A stretch of 18,650 nucleotides of DNA from JAPUDS01 sp050258575 (GCA_050258575.1 JBLMYZ010000031.1:1-18650), one strand, 5' to 3'. Numbered from the stretch's first letter, positions 5,421 through 14,025 are shown. The notes: generated by a model not told the origin, from the letters alone. Numbers and translations: made by a program.

Positions 5421-6590
5421 ATGCCACGGAGACCACTGGCTGAGGAAATGCGCCCAAAAACACTCGACGATGTGATCGGACAGTCGCATTTGTTAGCTGA
5501 AGGTGAGATTTTGCGGCAAATTGTTGCCAAAAAAGAACCGGTCAGCTTGATTTTCTGGGGACCGCCAGGCACCGGCAAGACCACGCTGGCGCGGATCATT
5601 GCCAACGAACTCGAAGCTGATTTTGTTGAGCTTTCGGCTGTGACGAGCGGCAAAAAAGACGTCGAAAAAGTTGTTGAACATGCCCGGCAAAACTGGAACT
5701 TACAGCAGCGGACGGTACTTTTCGTCGACGAGATTCACCGGTTTAACAAAGCGCAGCAGGACGCATTTTTGCCACATGTTGAAAGTGGACTTCTCACGCT
5801 CATCGGCGCAACAACGGAAAATCCTAGTTTTGAAGTTATCACGCCACTACTGTCGCGAACCCGTGTGTTGGTACTACAACCGCTGAGCAAGACAGAAATA
5901 ATCACGGTCGTAAAGCGCGCACTCAAAACACTGAAACGAACTAAAGATATCACCCCGAAAGCACTCGACTACCTAGCAGAACTTTCAGGCGGCGATGCGC
6001 GCGTCGCACTAGGCAATCTCGAGCTCGCGCTAAGTTTAGGCCAGAAGATAACACCTGACCTCGTAAAAGTTGCCGCTCAGAAAAAAGTTCCTGGCTATGA
6101 CAAAAAGGGCGACATGCACTACGATGTCATCTCGGCATTTATCAAAAGCTTGCGCGGGAGCGATGTCACTGCGACGTTGTATTATTTGAGCCGTATGATT
6201 GATGCGGGTGAAGATCCAAAGTTTATTGCTCGTCGCATGGTGATTTTTGCGAGCGAAGATATTGGCCTAGCCGGCAACGGTGCGCTGAGTCTGGCCGTTG
6301 CGGCATTTCAGGCTGTCGAGCGAGTTGGGCTACCGGAAGCAAACTACAGCCTCTACCACTGCGCTACCGCCCTCGCCCGCTCACCAAAATCACGCAAAGT
6401 CGCCGACCTTATGAACGATGCTAAACAGCTCGCTCGCCAGTTCCCTGACTCGGCCGTTCCACTTCATTTGCGTAACGCCCCGACAAAACTGATGAAAGAT
6501 CTCGGCTACAACAAAGGGTACAAATGGACCTCAGGTTTTCAGCACGACAAAGGATATTTACCTGAGGACGTCGCAAAAAGTAGCTCATGA
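5421..6590 (+). CDS. rarA: Replication-associated recombination protein A (AAA+ ATPase)
   Basis: 389 residues from the ATG at 5421 (MPRRPLAEEMRPKTLDDVIG). An earlier in-frame codon is rejected because the -10 box sits between. Domains: AAA+ module with Walker A GPPGTGKT (47-54), Walker B VLFVDEIHRF (99-108), sensor 1 GATTENPSFEV (129-139) and arginine finger SRTR (145-148). The C-terminal tetramerisation part follows (KGDMHYDVISAFIKSLRGSD; IARRMVIFASEDIGLA). RarA/MgsA acts at stalled replication forks with single-strand binding protein and RecA. The length is slightly short but normal for compact genomes. Its TGA stop overlaps the ATG of the nuclease gene (ATGA), so the two are translationally coupled. 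Confidence 0.95.
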   Translation: MPRRPLAEEMRPKTLDDVIGQSHLLAEGEILRQIVAKKEPVSLIFWGPPGTGKTTLARIIANELEADFVELSAVTSGKKDVEKVVEHARQNWNLQQRTVLFVDEIHRFNKAQQDAFLPHVESGLLTLIGATTENPSFEVITPLLSRTRVLVLQPLSKTEIITVVKRALKTLKRTKDITPKALDYLAELSGGDARVALGNLELALSLGQKITPDLVKVAAQKKVPGYDKKGDMHYDVISAFIKSLRGSDVTATLYYLSRMIDAGEDPKFIARRMVIFASEDIGLAGNGALSLAVAAFQAVERVGLPEANYSLYHCATALARSPKSRKVADLMNDAKQLARQFPDSAVPLHLRNAPTKLMKDLGYNKGYKWTSGFQHDKGYLPEDVAKSSS

Positions 6591-7336
6591 ATGCGCCACG
6601 ACTTCGCAAAAAAGATATTGGAAAAATACTCCGCGTACTGTTCGCTCTCGTTGTGCTTGTAGTTGGATATGTCGAACTTCAACAATCACAAGCTGACGTC
6701 ACTGACCAAACCACCCTCCCTCACGTAACAACGTCTGACGCCGGTGTTGCGCTCAGCCGGCTTGCTGTCAAAGGCCGCGCGCCAAAAACAGGCTACCTGC
6801 GCACGCATTTTTCAGACGGATGGGACAAAGTTGGGACCTGCAATGTGCGCAATCTCATACTGGCCCGCGACCTTGTTGATGTGACTTTTGTTGACAAAAC
6901 ATGCAACGTTGCAAGCGGCGTACTATATGACCATTACACCGGAAAAACTATCACGTTCGTACGCGGCGCCGACACGAGCGACGACGTGCAGATTGATCAC
7001 GTAGTGGCGCTCGGCGATGCTTGGCAAAAAGGCGCTCAGCTTCTCACGCCAGAACAACGTCATCTTTTAGCCAACGATCCGCTCAATCTGCTTGCCGTCG
7101 ACGGCGCGGCCAACCAGGTAAAAGGTGATGGCGACGCCGCGACCTGGCTGCCAGCAAATAAGTCATTTCGCTGCGAGTATGTAGCTCGACAAATAGCCGT
7201 GAAACAAAAATATACGCTATGGGTAACTGTTTCCGAATACAAAAGCATGGCAACAATACTCGAAAATTGCCCTGACCAAAAACTCCCGTCAGTTACGCCC
7301 CTGGGTGAGTCACCAGCACTGCTTCGTACGCCATAA
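6587..7336 (+). CDS. Membrane-anchored or secreted HNH endonuclease (GmrSD C-terminal/DUF1524-like)
   Basis: 249 residues. A basic start and a single hydrophobic segment (about 14-28) act as a signal anchor, so the rest is outside the membrane. Catalytic core: DDVQIDHVVALGDAWQKGA (Asp137-His138), RHLLANDPLNLLAVDGAANQVKGD (Asn167, Asn176, Lys179) and WLPANKSFRCEYV. This is the HNH family found in many exported nucleases. Four cysteines (85, 106, 196, 228) could form two disulfides, as expected outside the cell. It may degrade external or host DNA for nucleotide salvage. It overlaps rarA by 4 bases and, tail to tail, the GH13 gene by 44 bases. Confidence 0.88.
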   Translation: MNAPRLRKKDIGKILRVLFALVVLVVGYVELQQSQADVTDQTTLPHVTTSDAGVALSRLAVKGRAPKTGYLRTHFSDGWDKVGTCNVRNLILARDLVDVTFVDKTCNVASGVLYDHYTGKTITFVRGADTSDDVQIDHVVALGDAWQKGAQLLTPEQRHLLANDPLNLLAVDGAANQVKGDGDAATWLPANKSFRCEYVARQIAVKQKYTLWVTVSEYKSMATILENCPDQKLPSVTPLGESPALLRTP

Positions 7337-10223
7337 GCTCAGTAACATTTTTAGGAAACTCGCCGCGCTGTGACGAGCAAATAACTTGGCCCGCAACTGA
7401 AACTGGTTGTGGCACGTCGGAAAAATTAGCAAGAACGAGATACGTTTCGCTGTCGTCAGTACGCAAGAACGCAAGAATATTGTTGTCGTATCCAAGCAAC
7501 TCGAACGCGCCATCTCTCAACACGGGTAGCTGGCGACGCAACTGTGCAAGCGTGCGGTATAACGACAGGACTGACAACGGTTGAGCGGCTTGTTGTTCAA
7601 CATTTTTCTCAACATGATTTTCATGAATAGGCAGCCACGGATGTGTGTCCGTAAACCCTGCGCCCGGTAAGGAGTTCCACTGCATGGGTGTGCGCTCAGG
7701 GTCGCGGCCGCCCATCATGCCTTCTGTTCCAAAACCATCTCTCATAGCAGACGGCGGCACGCCGTCAACCATCGCAAGCTCTTCGCCATAGTAAACACAC
7801 GGCATACCAGGTAGAACATACTGCAAAAACCCGAGCAGACGTGCCTGACCCTCACCACCAAACCGTGTCGCCATACGTGACTGGTCGTGGTTGCCAAACG
7901 TCAGCACCGGTAAACTTGCGGCCGGTTTGTTGCGCAAAAACGCTGCAATCCCCTCGCCAAACGTTCGTGCGTCAAACGACCAGTTCATAGCTTCAAAGAA
8001 AAAGGTTGTCATATGTTCCGCGGCCAGTGACTGTAGTTGATATAACTGCTGATATGCGCCACCAAACTCGTATGACGGATAATATTCTAAAATCAACAGC
8101 TTGTCCGAATACTCAGCGGCGACGTCAGCCATAACCCTGAGATACTCACCCAGCCGTTTGCCGTTGCGGCAGTGGATGTGTTGGTAGTCGCCGTACGAAG
8201 CCCCGTCGTGACCATCGTACAACATATCGTCGCGAAGTTCAGGATCTTTGGCGAGCACCCACACCGCGTCGATCCGAAATCCGTCGACGCCACGGTCGAA
8301 CCAAAAACGCATCACGTCGCATAGAGCGGCACGAACTTCAGGATTTTCCCAGTTAAGGTCAGGTTGGTTCGACATCCATGAGTGCAAGTAGAACTGTTTT
8401 GTCGTGTCGTCAAACGTCCATGACTGGCCGCCCGCTAAACTCACCCAGTTGTTTGGCGGACTCCCGTCTTTTTTTGGGTCGCGCCATACATACCAGTCAC
8501 GTTTTGGGTTGTCGCGCGAGCTACGCGATGTTTTGAACCATTCGTGTTGATCGGAAGTATGGTTTGGCGTCAAGTCCATCATAACTTTCAAGCCCTCGTC
8601 GTGTGCCTGTGTGACCAAACGGTCGAAATCTTCTAACGTACCGTATTCGTCGTGAATATCGACAAACGAGCTCACGTCGTATCCAAAATCTTTCTGCGGC
8701 GATGCGTACACTGGCGACAGCCATACCGCGTCAGCGATAGTTTTCACGTAACTAAGTTTTTGGGCAATACCACGCAAATCACCGACACCGTCAGCGTCTG
8801 TGTCTTTGAAACTACGCGGATAAATTTGGTACAGCGCCTGAACGTCACGCCACGGCGCATGCTGCTTTTTCAAGCGTTCTGTACGCTCCGACAGGAACCG
8901 TTTGTACACAGAAAACGTCGACGACGGATCATGCTGTTGCGCGGCGACGTTCACCGTTTTATCTCCCAAGGGCAACCACGGATCAGCGGTGCTAAAGTCC
9001 GCGTACGTACTGTCGTCCCACTGCATAGGTGTCCGAAACGGGTCACGGCAACCAACGAACGATTGGCTCGCAAAATCGGTTTGTTTTTCTGGCGGCACAG
9101 CCACGTCTTCCATACCAATTTCGTCGCCATAGTAGATGATCGGCAGCCCATCGAGCTGTAACTGTTTCTCGAAAACTTCACGCATTTTTCTTTTGCCATA
9201 ATGCGACGCTGCGCGCGAACGATCGTGGTTGCCGAGCGGAAAAACCGCCAAGCTTCCATGAGCGCTCACATACTTTTTCACATCAGCAACCAGCGTGGTA
9301 AAATCTGGCGTTGTCGGGTCAACCCACGTTGACTCTATGATCATCGGCGCGACATGTTCGGGACATATTTTAGCGAACGATTCGTAGCGGTCGACACCAA
9401 GCTGCGTGCCTTCTGGATAAGCCTCGAACGTCAAAATTGTATCGTTAGATTCATGAACTACCTCGGCTAGCTCTGTCAAAAAAGCCTGCAAGTCGTCACC
9501 GTAGCTAATATTGTTTTCTGTAAACCGATACCGCGTGTCGTCACCTTCGTGGTACTGTTGGTTTGGTGGATTGTCGGCATAACTAAAGTTTTTTGCGATA
9601 TATATTGCCGCGTCAACCCGATAACCGTCTACTCCACGACGCAGCCAAAACCGCGCAACGTCTTTTAAAGCAGTTCGTACTTCAGGATTTTGCCAGTTCA
9701 AGTCTGGTTGGCAATCTAAAAATGTGTGTAGAAAATACTGCCCGGTGTGTTCGTCAAACTGCCACATACTGCCGCCAAACTTTGATACCCAGTTGTTCGG
9801 CGGACTCCCGTCTGGTTGCGGGTCGCGCCATACATACCAGTCACGTTTTGGGTTGTCGCGCGAACTACGCGATACTTTGAACCATTCGTGCTGGTCGGAA
9901 GTATGGTTGACGACGAGGTCAAACATGATCTTCATACCACGCGCGTGAACTTCTGTAACAAGCTGGTCTACGTCTTGGAGCGTGCCATACTCTGGTGCAA
10001 CAGCGCAAAAATCTGATATATCGTAACCAAAATCACGCATTGGCGAGGGGTAAAACGGCGTGAGCATGACAGCGTCAACACCAAGCGAGTCAGGTTCTCC
10101 TTTCAGATACGGGAGCCGCTGTATAACACCTTGTATATCGCCAATACCGTCGCCATTGCTGTCCTGAAAACTTCGAACAGCTATCTGATATATTGCATTG
10201 ACATCGCGCCAGGTTTTGCCCAC
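7293..10223 (-). CDS. Tandem fusion of two GH13 alpha-glucosidase-like domains
   Basis: 976 residues from a GTG at 10223 with AAAAGG 6 nt upstream; a -10 TATAAT is at 10259-10254. Two complete GH13 barrels are joined head to tail. Domain 1 (about 4-445) has nucleophile Asp204 (GYRVDA), acid/base Glu267 (LTFEAYP) and Asp334 (GNHD). Domain 2 (about 456-880) has Asp652 (GFRIDAV), Glu713 (LILEYYP) and Asp780 (GNHD). Both have NHTSDQHEWF. Only the second half is followed by the beta-sandwich C domain (about 885-970). The GH13 family cleaves or transfers alpha-glucosyl bonds (oligo-1,6-glucosidase/alpha-glucosidase type). No signal peptide, so likely cytoplasmic. There is no frameshift or stop at the joint. 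The substrate of each half is unknown. Confidence 0.92.
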   Translation of the reverse strand: MGKTWRDVNAIYQIAVRSFQDSNGDGIGDIQGVIQRLPYLKGEPDSLGVDAVMLTPFYPSPMRDFGYDISDFCAVAPEYGTLQDVDQLVTEVHARGMKIMFDLVVNHTSDQHEWFKVSRSSRDNPKRDWYVWRDPQPDGSPPNNWVSKFGGSMWQFDEHTGQYFLHTFLDCQPDLNWQNPEVRTALKDVARFWLRRGVDGYRVDAAIYIAKNFSYADNPPNQQYHEGDDTRYRFTENNISYGDDLQAFLTELAEVVHESNDTILTFEAYPEGTQLGVDRYESFAKICPEHVAPMIIESTWVDPTTPDFTTLVADVKKYVSAHGSLAVFPLGNHDRSRAASHYGKRKMREVFEKQLQLDGLPIIYYGDEIGMEDVAVPPEKQTDFASQSFVGCRDPFRTPMQWDDSTYADFSTADPWLPLGDKTVNVAAQQHDPSSTFSVYKRFLSERTERLKKQHAPWRDVQALYQIYPRSFKDTDADGVGDLRGIAQKLSYVKTIADAVWLSPVYASPQKDFGYDVSSFVDIHDEYGTLEDFDRLVTQAHDEGLKVMMDLTPNHTSDQHEWFKTSRSSRDNPKRDWYVWRDPKKDGSPPNNWVSLAGGQSWTFDDTTKQFYLHSWMSNQPDLNWENPEVRAALCDVMRFWFDRGVDGFRIDAVWVLAKDPELRDDMLYDGHDGASYGDYQHIHCRNGKRLGEYLRVMADVAAEYSDKLLILEYYPSYEFGGAYQQLYQLQSLAAEHMTTFFFEAMNWSFDARTFGEGIAAFLRNKPAASLPVLTFGNHDQSRMATRFGGEGQARLLGFLQYVLPGMPCVYYGEELAMVDGVPPSAMRDGFGTEGMMGGRDPERTPMQWNSLPGAGFTDTHPWLPIHENHVEKNVEQQAAQPLSVLSLYRTLAQLRRQLPVLRDGAFELLGYDNNILAFLRTDDSETYLVLANFSDVPQPVSVAGQVICSSQRGEFPKNVTELMAYEAVLVTHPGA
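8443..8564 (-). repeat. GH13 internal repeat, copy in second half
   Basis: 122 bp matching 9787-9908 without gaps at 112 positions, including 44 identical bases (8476-8519 with 9820-9863). It codes for the SRSSRDNPKRDWYVWRDP loop region of the second barrel. Confidence 0.85.
9787..9908 (-). repeat. GH13 internal repeat, copy in first half
   Basis: Partner of 8443-8564, same orientation, about 1.34 kb apart. It codes for the same loop segment in the first barrel. Confidence 0.85.
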
Positions 10224-10253
10224 GTTCTACCTTTTGTGCTTATGTTTATATCA

Positions 10254-10259
10254 ATTATA
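10254..10259 (-). promoter_or_regulatory. -10 element of the GH13 fusion gene
   Basis: Minus-strand TATAAT, 30 nt before the GTG. The -35 region is weak (best TAGACA at 19 bp) and overlaps the end of typA. No terminator is seen between typA and this gene, so read-through is possible. Confidence 0.5.
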
Positions 10260-10281
10260 TCAGTTAGTCTAAAAATATTGT

Positions 10282-12102
10282 CTAGCTTTTCCCATGGCGT
10301 TTGCGCTCGTTGCTGTCGAGGTAGCGTTTGCGCAGGCGCAGGTTTTTCGGCGTAACTTCGAGTAGCTCGTCGTCGTTGAGAAAGTCGATACATTGTTCGA
10401 GGCTAAGTTGCGTAAATGGCGTCAGCTGTACTGTGCCGTCGGACGACTTGCTGCGCATATTTGTCAGATGTTTTTCTTTGCATACATTGATCTCGAGATC
10501 TTCTTGCCGGTTGTATACACCAACGATCATGCCAGCGTATACTTCTGTTCCAGGACCGACAAACAGTTCGCCGCGTGCTTCGGCTGTTTCGAGTGCGTAC
10601 GGCGTTGTCGTTCCAGCCTCGAATGCCACTAGCGCACCGTTTCGAGTGGCTGCTAGCTTCGCTCCAACCGGCTGGTAGCCTGCCGGCAGACTGTGCATGA
10701 TCACCGTGCCTTTGGTTGCAGTCAACAAAGTATTTCTCAGCCCAATCAGCGCCCGCGTCGTGATGACGTAACTCAAACGAGTCATCCCTGCGCTGGTTGT
10801 CTCTTGTTTTTTTAACTCAGCTCGGCGTGTGCCCATTTCCTGACTAACCACGCCAACAAATTCGGGCGAAACTTCCACGAGCAACTCCTCGACTGGTTCT
10901 TTTTCCTGTCCGTCCTCTTGGATCGTTACTACTTGCGGCCGACCGACTTCAAACTCGTAACCCTCGCGCCGCATTGCTTCGATCAGTACCGACAAATGTA
11001 GTTCGCCGCGTCCCGAGATAACAAACCCGATTCCCTCGTCGCGAACTTTCAGGGCCACGTTTGTTTCCAGTTCGCGCTGTAACCGTTCACCAAGTTGCCG
11101 CGACGTATTAAACTCGCCCTCGCGACCTTTCATGGGGCTAGTGTTTGGACCAAGAAACATGCTGATCGTCGGCGCTTCAACATGGATCACCGGCAGCGCT
11201 TCGGGGTTATCTTTCCCAGCGATAGTGTCACCTATATGCGCTCCGGTCACACCGGTCAGCGCAACAATATCGCCGTGCACTGCCGACTCGACTTCTTCTC
11301 GTCCCAACCCGCGGGTCGCAAACACTTTGTCGACCTTGGCCGCAACCTGCGAACCGTCAGCTTTCATGAGCACAACTGGCATATTTTTCGCTACGTCACC
11401 GCGTTCGATTCGACCGATCGCGTATTTGCCGAGGAAACTGTCATGAGCCAACGCGGCAACAACAAGCTGTAGACTGCCTTGTTTTGCTGTTGGCGGATCG
11501 ATATCTTTGACGACCGCCTCAAACAACGGCTTAAGTGTCGCCGGCTGCTCGGTTGTGTCAGGCAGTTCTTTCCAGGCTTTGCCGTCGCGCGCAATCGCAA
11601 AATAGGTCTTGTAGTGCAGCTGGCTCTCGTCGGTTGCGAGCTCGAGAAACAAGTCGGCCAGTTCGTTTTCAACTTCGGCGATTCTGCGGGCAGGTTTGTC
11701 GATTTTATTTATCACTACCACTGGCCGCAACCCCAACTCCAGCGCTTTTGACAAGACAAACTTCGTCTGCGGCATCGGGCCTTCCTGGGCGTCAACAACG
11801 AGCAGCACGCCGTCGGCCATGTTAAGCGTACGTTCAACTTCACCAGAAAAATCCGCGTGCCCAGGCGTGTCAATGATATTTATTTTGTAGTCGTGCCAAT
11901 ACACCGTTGTTTGTTTTGCGGTGATCGTAATCCCTCGTTCGCGTTCCTGATCACCGCTGTCCATGATGAGTGTCTGGCTCATCTCGGCCTGGTTGTCGCG
12001 GAACGTGTTCGACTGCTTCAACAACCCGTCGACCAAGGTTGTTTTACCGTGGTCCACATGGGCGATGATGGCAATATTGCGAATTTTGTCAGCTGTTGTC
12101 AT
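10282..12102 (-). CDS. typA: Ribosome-associated GTPase TypA/BipA
   Basis: 606 residues, normal family length. GTPase motifs: G1 AHVDHGKT (14-21), switch I RGITI (56-60), G3 DTPGH (78-82), G4 NKID (132-135). Domain II, the EF-G-like domains (RGELHLSVLIEAMRREGYEFEVGRP) and the TypA-specific C-terminal domain (GTEVYAGMIVGVYNR, CKEKHLTNMRS, LRLRKRYLD) follow. BipA binds the 70S ribosome, helps 50S assembly and is important at low temperature and under stress. A terminator hairpin with six T lies directly before the ATG, and no Shine-Dalgarno is within reach; the closest (GAGG) is beyond the hairpin. Confidence 0.97.
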   Translation of the reverse strand: MTTADKIRNIAIIAHVDHGKTTLVDGLLKQSNTFRDNQAEMSQTLIMDSGDQERERGITITAKQTTVYWHDYKINIIDTPGHADFSGEVERTLNMADGVLLVVDAQEGPMPQTKFVLSKALELGLRPVVVINKIDKPARRIAEVENELADLFLELATDESQLHYKTYFAIARDGKAWKELPDTTEQPATLKPLFEAVVKDIDPPTAKQGSLQLVVAALAHDSFLGKYAIGRIERGDVAKNMPVVLMKADGSQVAAKVDKVFATRGLGREEVESAVHGDIVALTGVTGAHIGDTIAGKDNPEALPVIHVEAPTISMFLGPNTSPMKGREGEFNTSRQLGERLQRELETNVALKVRDEGIGFVISGRGELHLSVLIEAMRREGYEFEVGRPQVVTIQEDGQEKEPVEELLVEVSPEFVGVVSQEMGTRRAELKKQETTSAGMTRLSYVITTRALIGLRNTLLTATKGTVIMHSLPAGYQPVGAKLAATRNGALVAFEAGTTTPYALETAEARGELFVGPGTEVYAGMIVGVYNRQEDLEINVCKEKHLTNMRSKSSDGTVQLTPFTQLSLEQCIDFLNDDELLEVTPKNLRLRKRYLDSNERKRHGKS

Positions 12103-12128
12103 AAAAAATAAGCCGTTTTTTCTGGCTT
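12103..12128 (-). terminator. Terminator of lldP, directly abutting the typA start
   Basis: On the minus strand AAGCC (12128-12124) pairs with GGCTT (12114-12110), followed by a T-run that ends at the typA ATG. The stem is only 5 bp, so termination may be partial. Confidence 0.6.
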
Positions 12129-12155
12129 CCTCATAGGTATTTTACCAGTTTTTTC

Positions 12156-13748
12156 TCATAACGTAAATGCCATCACCACGAGCGACAATGTAACTGTGCA
12201 TAGCAGATAGACACCGACCGCCGGAAGTGTATGCCGAATCGCGCGCCATTCCTGGTGGTGCAACCCTGAAACGGCCAATGCTGCGACTGTGTTGTGGATC
12301 GCGATAATATTTCCAGCATTTGCCCCGGACACCTGCTGCGCCATAGCGATATCAACCGGTATACCGAGTTGCGAGGCAACCCCAAACTGAACTGGCGACA
12401 TGGTTAGTGTCGATATCGTCGAACTCCCCATGATAAACGCGGCGATTGTTCCCAGAAATGGCGCGACCGCCAACCAGACTGGCCCAAGCGCGTGCGCCAA
12501 AGACTCCGCGATATACACCGGCATCGACGACAAACCGTGTTCGTTGATTCCTGAGTTGGCAAACACCTGCACCATTACCAGCGTCGCCACGAGCGCAATG
12601 CCCGTTGCCAGGACGGTCTTTCCGGTATGACGCAGTGCGTCAGTCATAGTTGACACTACCCCAGGAAATATACACGCCGTCACCACCGCAACAACGAGCA
12701 AAGTCGTCCCGGGCGAATACAGCACATGCCACTGCGACGCAATCGTCGCAAACCCAAAAATATTTTCCCACGACCAGTCGAGCACCGTTTGCGATATATC
12801 GCGCACAGCTGGCACGAGACGTTGCACGAGCAGTAGCCCGACGATCAGCCCATACGGCAACCAAGCTTTGACGAGCGGCATAGTTGGTTTGTCGTCGATA
12901 ATTTCGTCCTCTTCCATAGCATGATGTCGCCAGGGCGTTTTGGGCTGCAAAATATTATACCGAGCCGTCACTACGCCAGCCAACAGCGTCACCACTCCCG
13001 CAACAACCGACGTAAACTCAAACCCGAGCAGTTTCTGAGCTGCAAAAGCGGTCGCTGCGTAAACGCCTCCCATCGCCAGCGTCCACGGTAGCACCTCGAC
13101 AATATCTTTGCGGCGCTCGCTTTTACGGCCAAATGCCACCACTAAAACAGCTACGAGCAGTACCGGCAGTACCACTGCGTACAGCGAATCAATCACGACA
13201 ATTTTTCCTGCAACGTCACCAAGGAGTTGTCCTGTATCGTCCGGGATATTTGACAAACCCACCGTCAGTGGCGTTCCAAGCGCACCAAACGACGTCGGGA
13301 CCGAGTCTCCGATAAGCGCCAAAACAACCGACGACAGCGGATGAAACCCGAGCGCCACCAGCAGCGGCACAGCAATAGCAGCTGGCGTCCCAAACCCAGA
13401 CACGCCCTCTATGATCGCCACGAAACCAAACGCAACCAGCACAACCTGCACTCTCATGTCGGTCGTAATACGGAAAAAACCTTGTTTAATACGCAGCATT
13501 GCGCCAGTTTTTTGCATAACATACAAAAACAACAAAGCACCAGCGAGTATCCAAATAATCGTCGCGGCTCGGTGTATGCCCTGCAAGCCCGATGCTGCAA
13601 CCGCGCTGTCGCTCATCCCCCAAACAGTCACACCAAACAGCGCCACTGCTAGCGCCGAGATCGGCATGCTGTATTTGGCTGGAACACGCAGAAAAACGAT
13701 GAGAACGAGCGGTATAACGATAGCCGAAAACGCAACCAACAAAAGCAT
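12156..13748 (-). CDS. lldP: L-lactate permease family transporter
   Basis: 530 residues from the ATG at 13748. Highly hydrophobic, about 12 or more membrane segments. The conserved GVSGFGTPAAIAVPLLVALGFHPL and GDSVPTSFGALGTPLTVGL segments near residues 115-175 are hallmarks of the LldP/GlcA lactate permease family (PF02652). The C-terminal QQVSGANAGNIIAIHNTVAA segment is also typical. The family carries L-lactate (also D-lactate or glycolate) with protons. In a fermenting cell it could export lactate made from the glucans handled by neighbouring enzymes, or import it; direction is not visible. TATGAT lies 8 nt before the ATG, so the leader is nearly absent. A terminator lies downstream before typA. 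Confidence 0.93.
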   Translation of the reverse strand: MLLLVAFSAIVIPLVLIVFLRVPAKYSMPISALAVALFGVTVWGMSDSAVAASGLQGIHRAATIIWILAGALLFLYVMQKTGAMLRIKQGFFRITTDMRVQVVLVAFGFVAIIEGVSGFGTPAAIAVPLLVALGFHPLSSVVLALIGDSVPTSFGALGTPLTVGLSNIPDDTGQLLGDVAGKIVVIDSLYAVVLPVLLVAVLVVAFGRKSERRKDIVEVLPWTLAMGGVYAATAFAAQKLLGFEFTSVVAGVVTLLAGVVTARYNILQPKTPWRHHAMEEDEIIDDKPTMPLVKAWLPYGLIVGLLLVQRLVPAVRDISQTVLDWSWENIFGFATIASQWHVLYSPGTTLLVVAVVTACIFPGVVSTMTDALRHTGKTVLATGIALVATLVMVQVFANSGINEHGLSSMPVYIAESLAHALGPVWLAVAPFLGTIAAFIMGSSTISTLTMSPVQFGVASQLGIPVDIAMAQQVSGANAGNIIAIHNTVAALAVSGLHHQEWRAIRHTLPAVGVYLLCTVTLSLVVMAFTL

Positions 13749-13756
13749 ATGCTTAT

Positions 13757-13762
13757 ATCATA
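13757..13762 (-). promoter_or_regulatory. -10 element of lldP
   Basis: Minus-strand TATGAT, 8 nt before the ATG at 13748, giving a leader of about 0-2 nt. No clear -35. Confidence 0.45.
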
Positions 13763-13785
13763 CCATGGGCTTATTGGTTTAAGGT

Positions 13786-13814
13786 CTAAAACGAACATCG
13801 AAAAAGATGTTCGT
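13786..13814 (-). terminator. Hairpin terminator upstream of lldP
   Basis: A perfect 9-bp stem ACGAACATC (13791-13799) with GATGTTCGT (13806-13814) around a 6-nt loop. On the minus strand it is followed by a short TTTA tail, so it should stop transcripts coming from the tRNA cluster. Confidence 0.6.
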
Positions 13815-13849
13815 CAACTAGCCGCATTGTCGTCCGCACGAATGAAAGC

Positions 13850-13872
13850 AAAAACATCCACTGGACGTTTTT
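13850..13872. terminator. Bidirectional hairpin terminator below tRNA-Val(CAC)
   Basis: AAAAACATCC (13850-13859) with GGACGTTTTT (13863-13872), loop ACT, one G-U on the minus strand. The A/T-run ends fit an intrinsic terminator in both directions. Confidence 0.65.
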
Positions 13873-13879
13873 GACTGTC

Positions 13880-13968
13880 GGTCACAGGTTCAGTATTCTC
13901 CATAACAATAACCGACCAAAAGGTCGGCAATTGTTATGGTGGGGAATACAGGGCTTGAACCTGTGACC
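13880..13968. repeat. 89-bp palindrome made from the tRNA-Val(CAC) 3' half and an inverted copy
   Basis: GGTCACAGGTTCA at 13880-13892 is the reverse complement of 13956-13968 (the T-arm side of the tRNA). GTATTC with GAATAC, CCATAACAAT with ATTGTTATGG, and CCGACC with GGTCGG around AAAA complete an interrupted hairpin. In the minus-strand transcript the trailer could pair with the whole 3' end of the tRNA including CCA. Confidence 0.75.
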
Positions 13969-14013
13969 TCACGAATGTGAATCGTGCGCTCTAGCCAACT
14001 GAGCTAATTCCCC
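13937..14013 (-). tRNA. tRNA-Val (anticodon CAC)
   Basis: Acceptor GGGGAAT/ATTCCCC, D-arm AGCTCAGTTGGCTAGAGC, anticodon arm CACGA-UUCACAU-UCGUG giving CAC (reads GUG), T-arm ACAGG-TTCAAGC-CCTGT, A discriminator, CCA encoded. It is flanked on both sides by partial inverted copies of itself. Confidence 0.95.
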
Positions 14014-14025
14014 TCGCTAAAGTTT

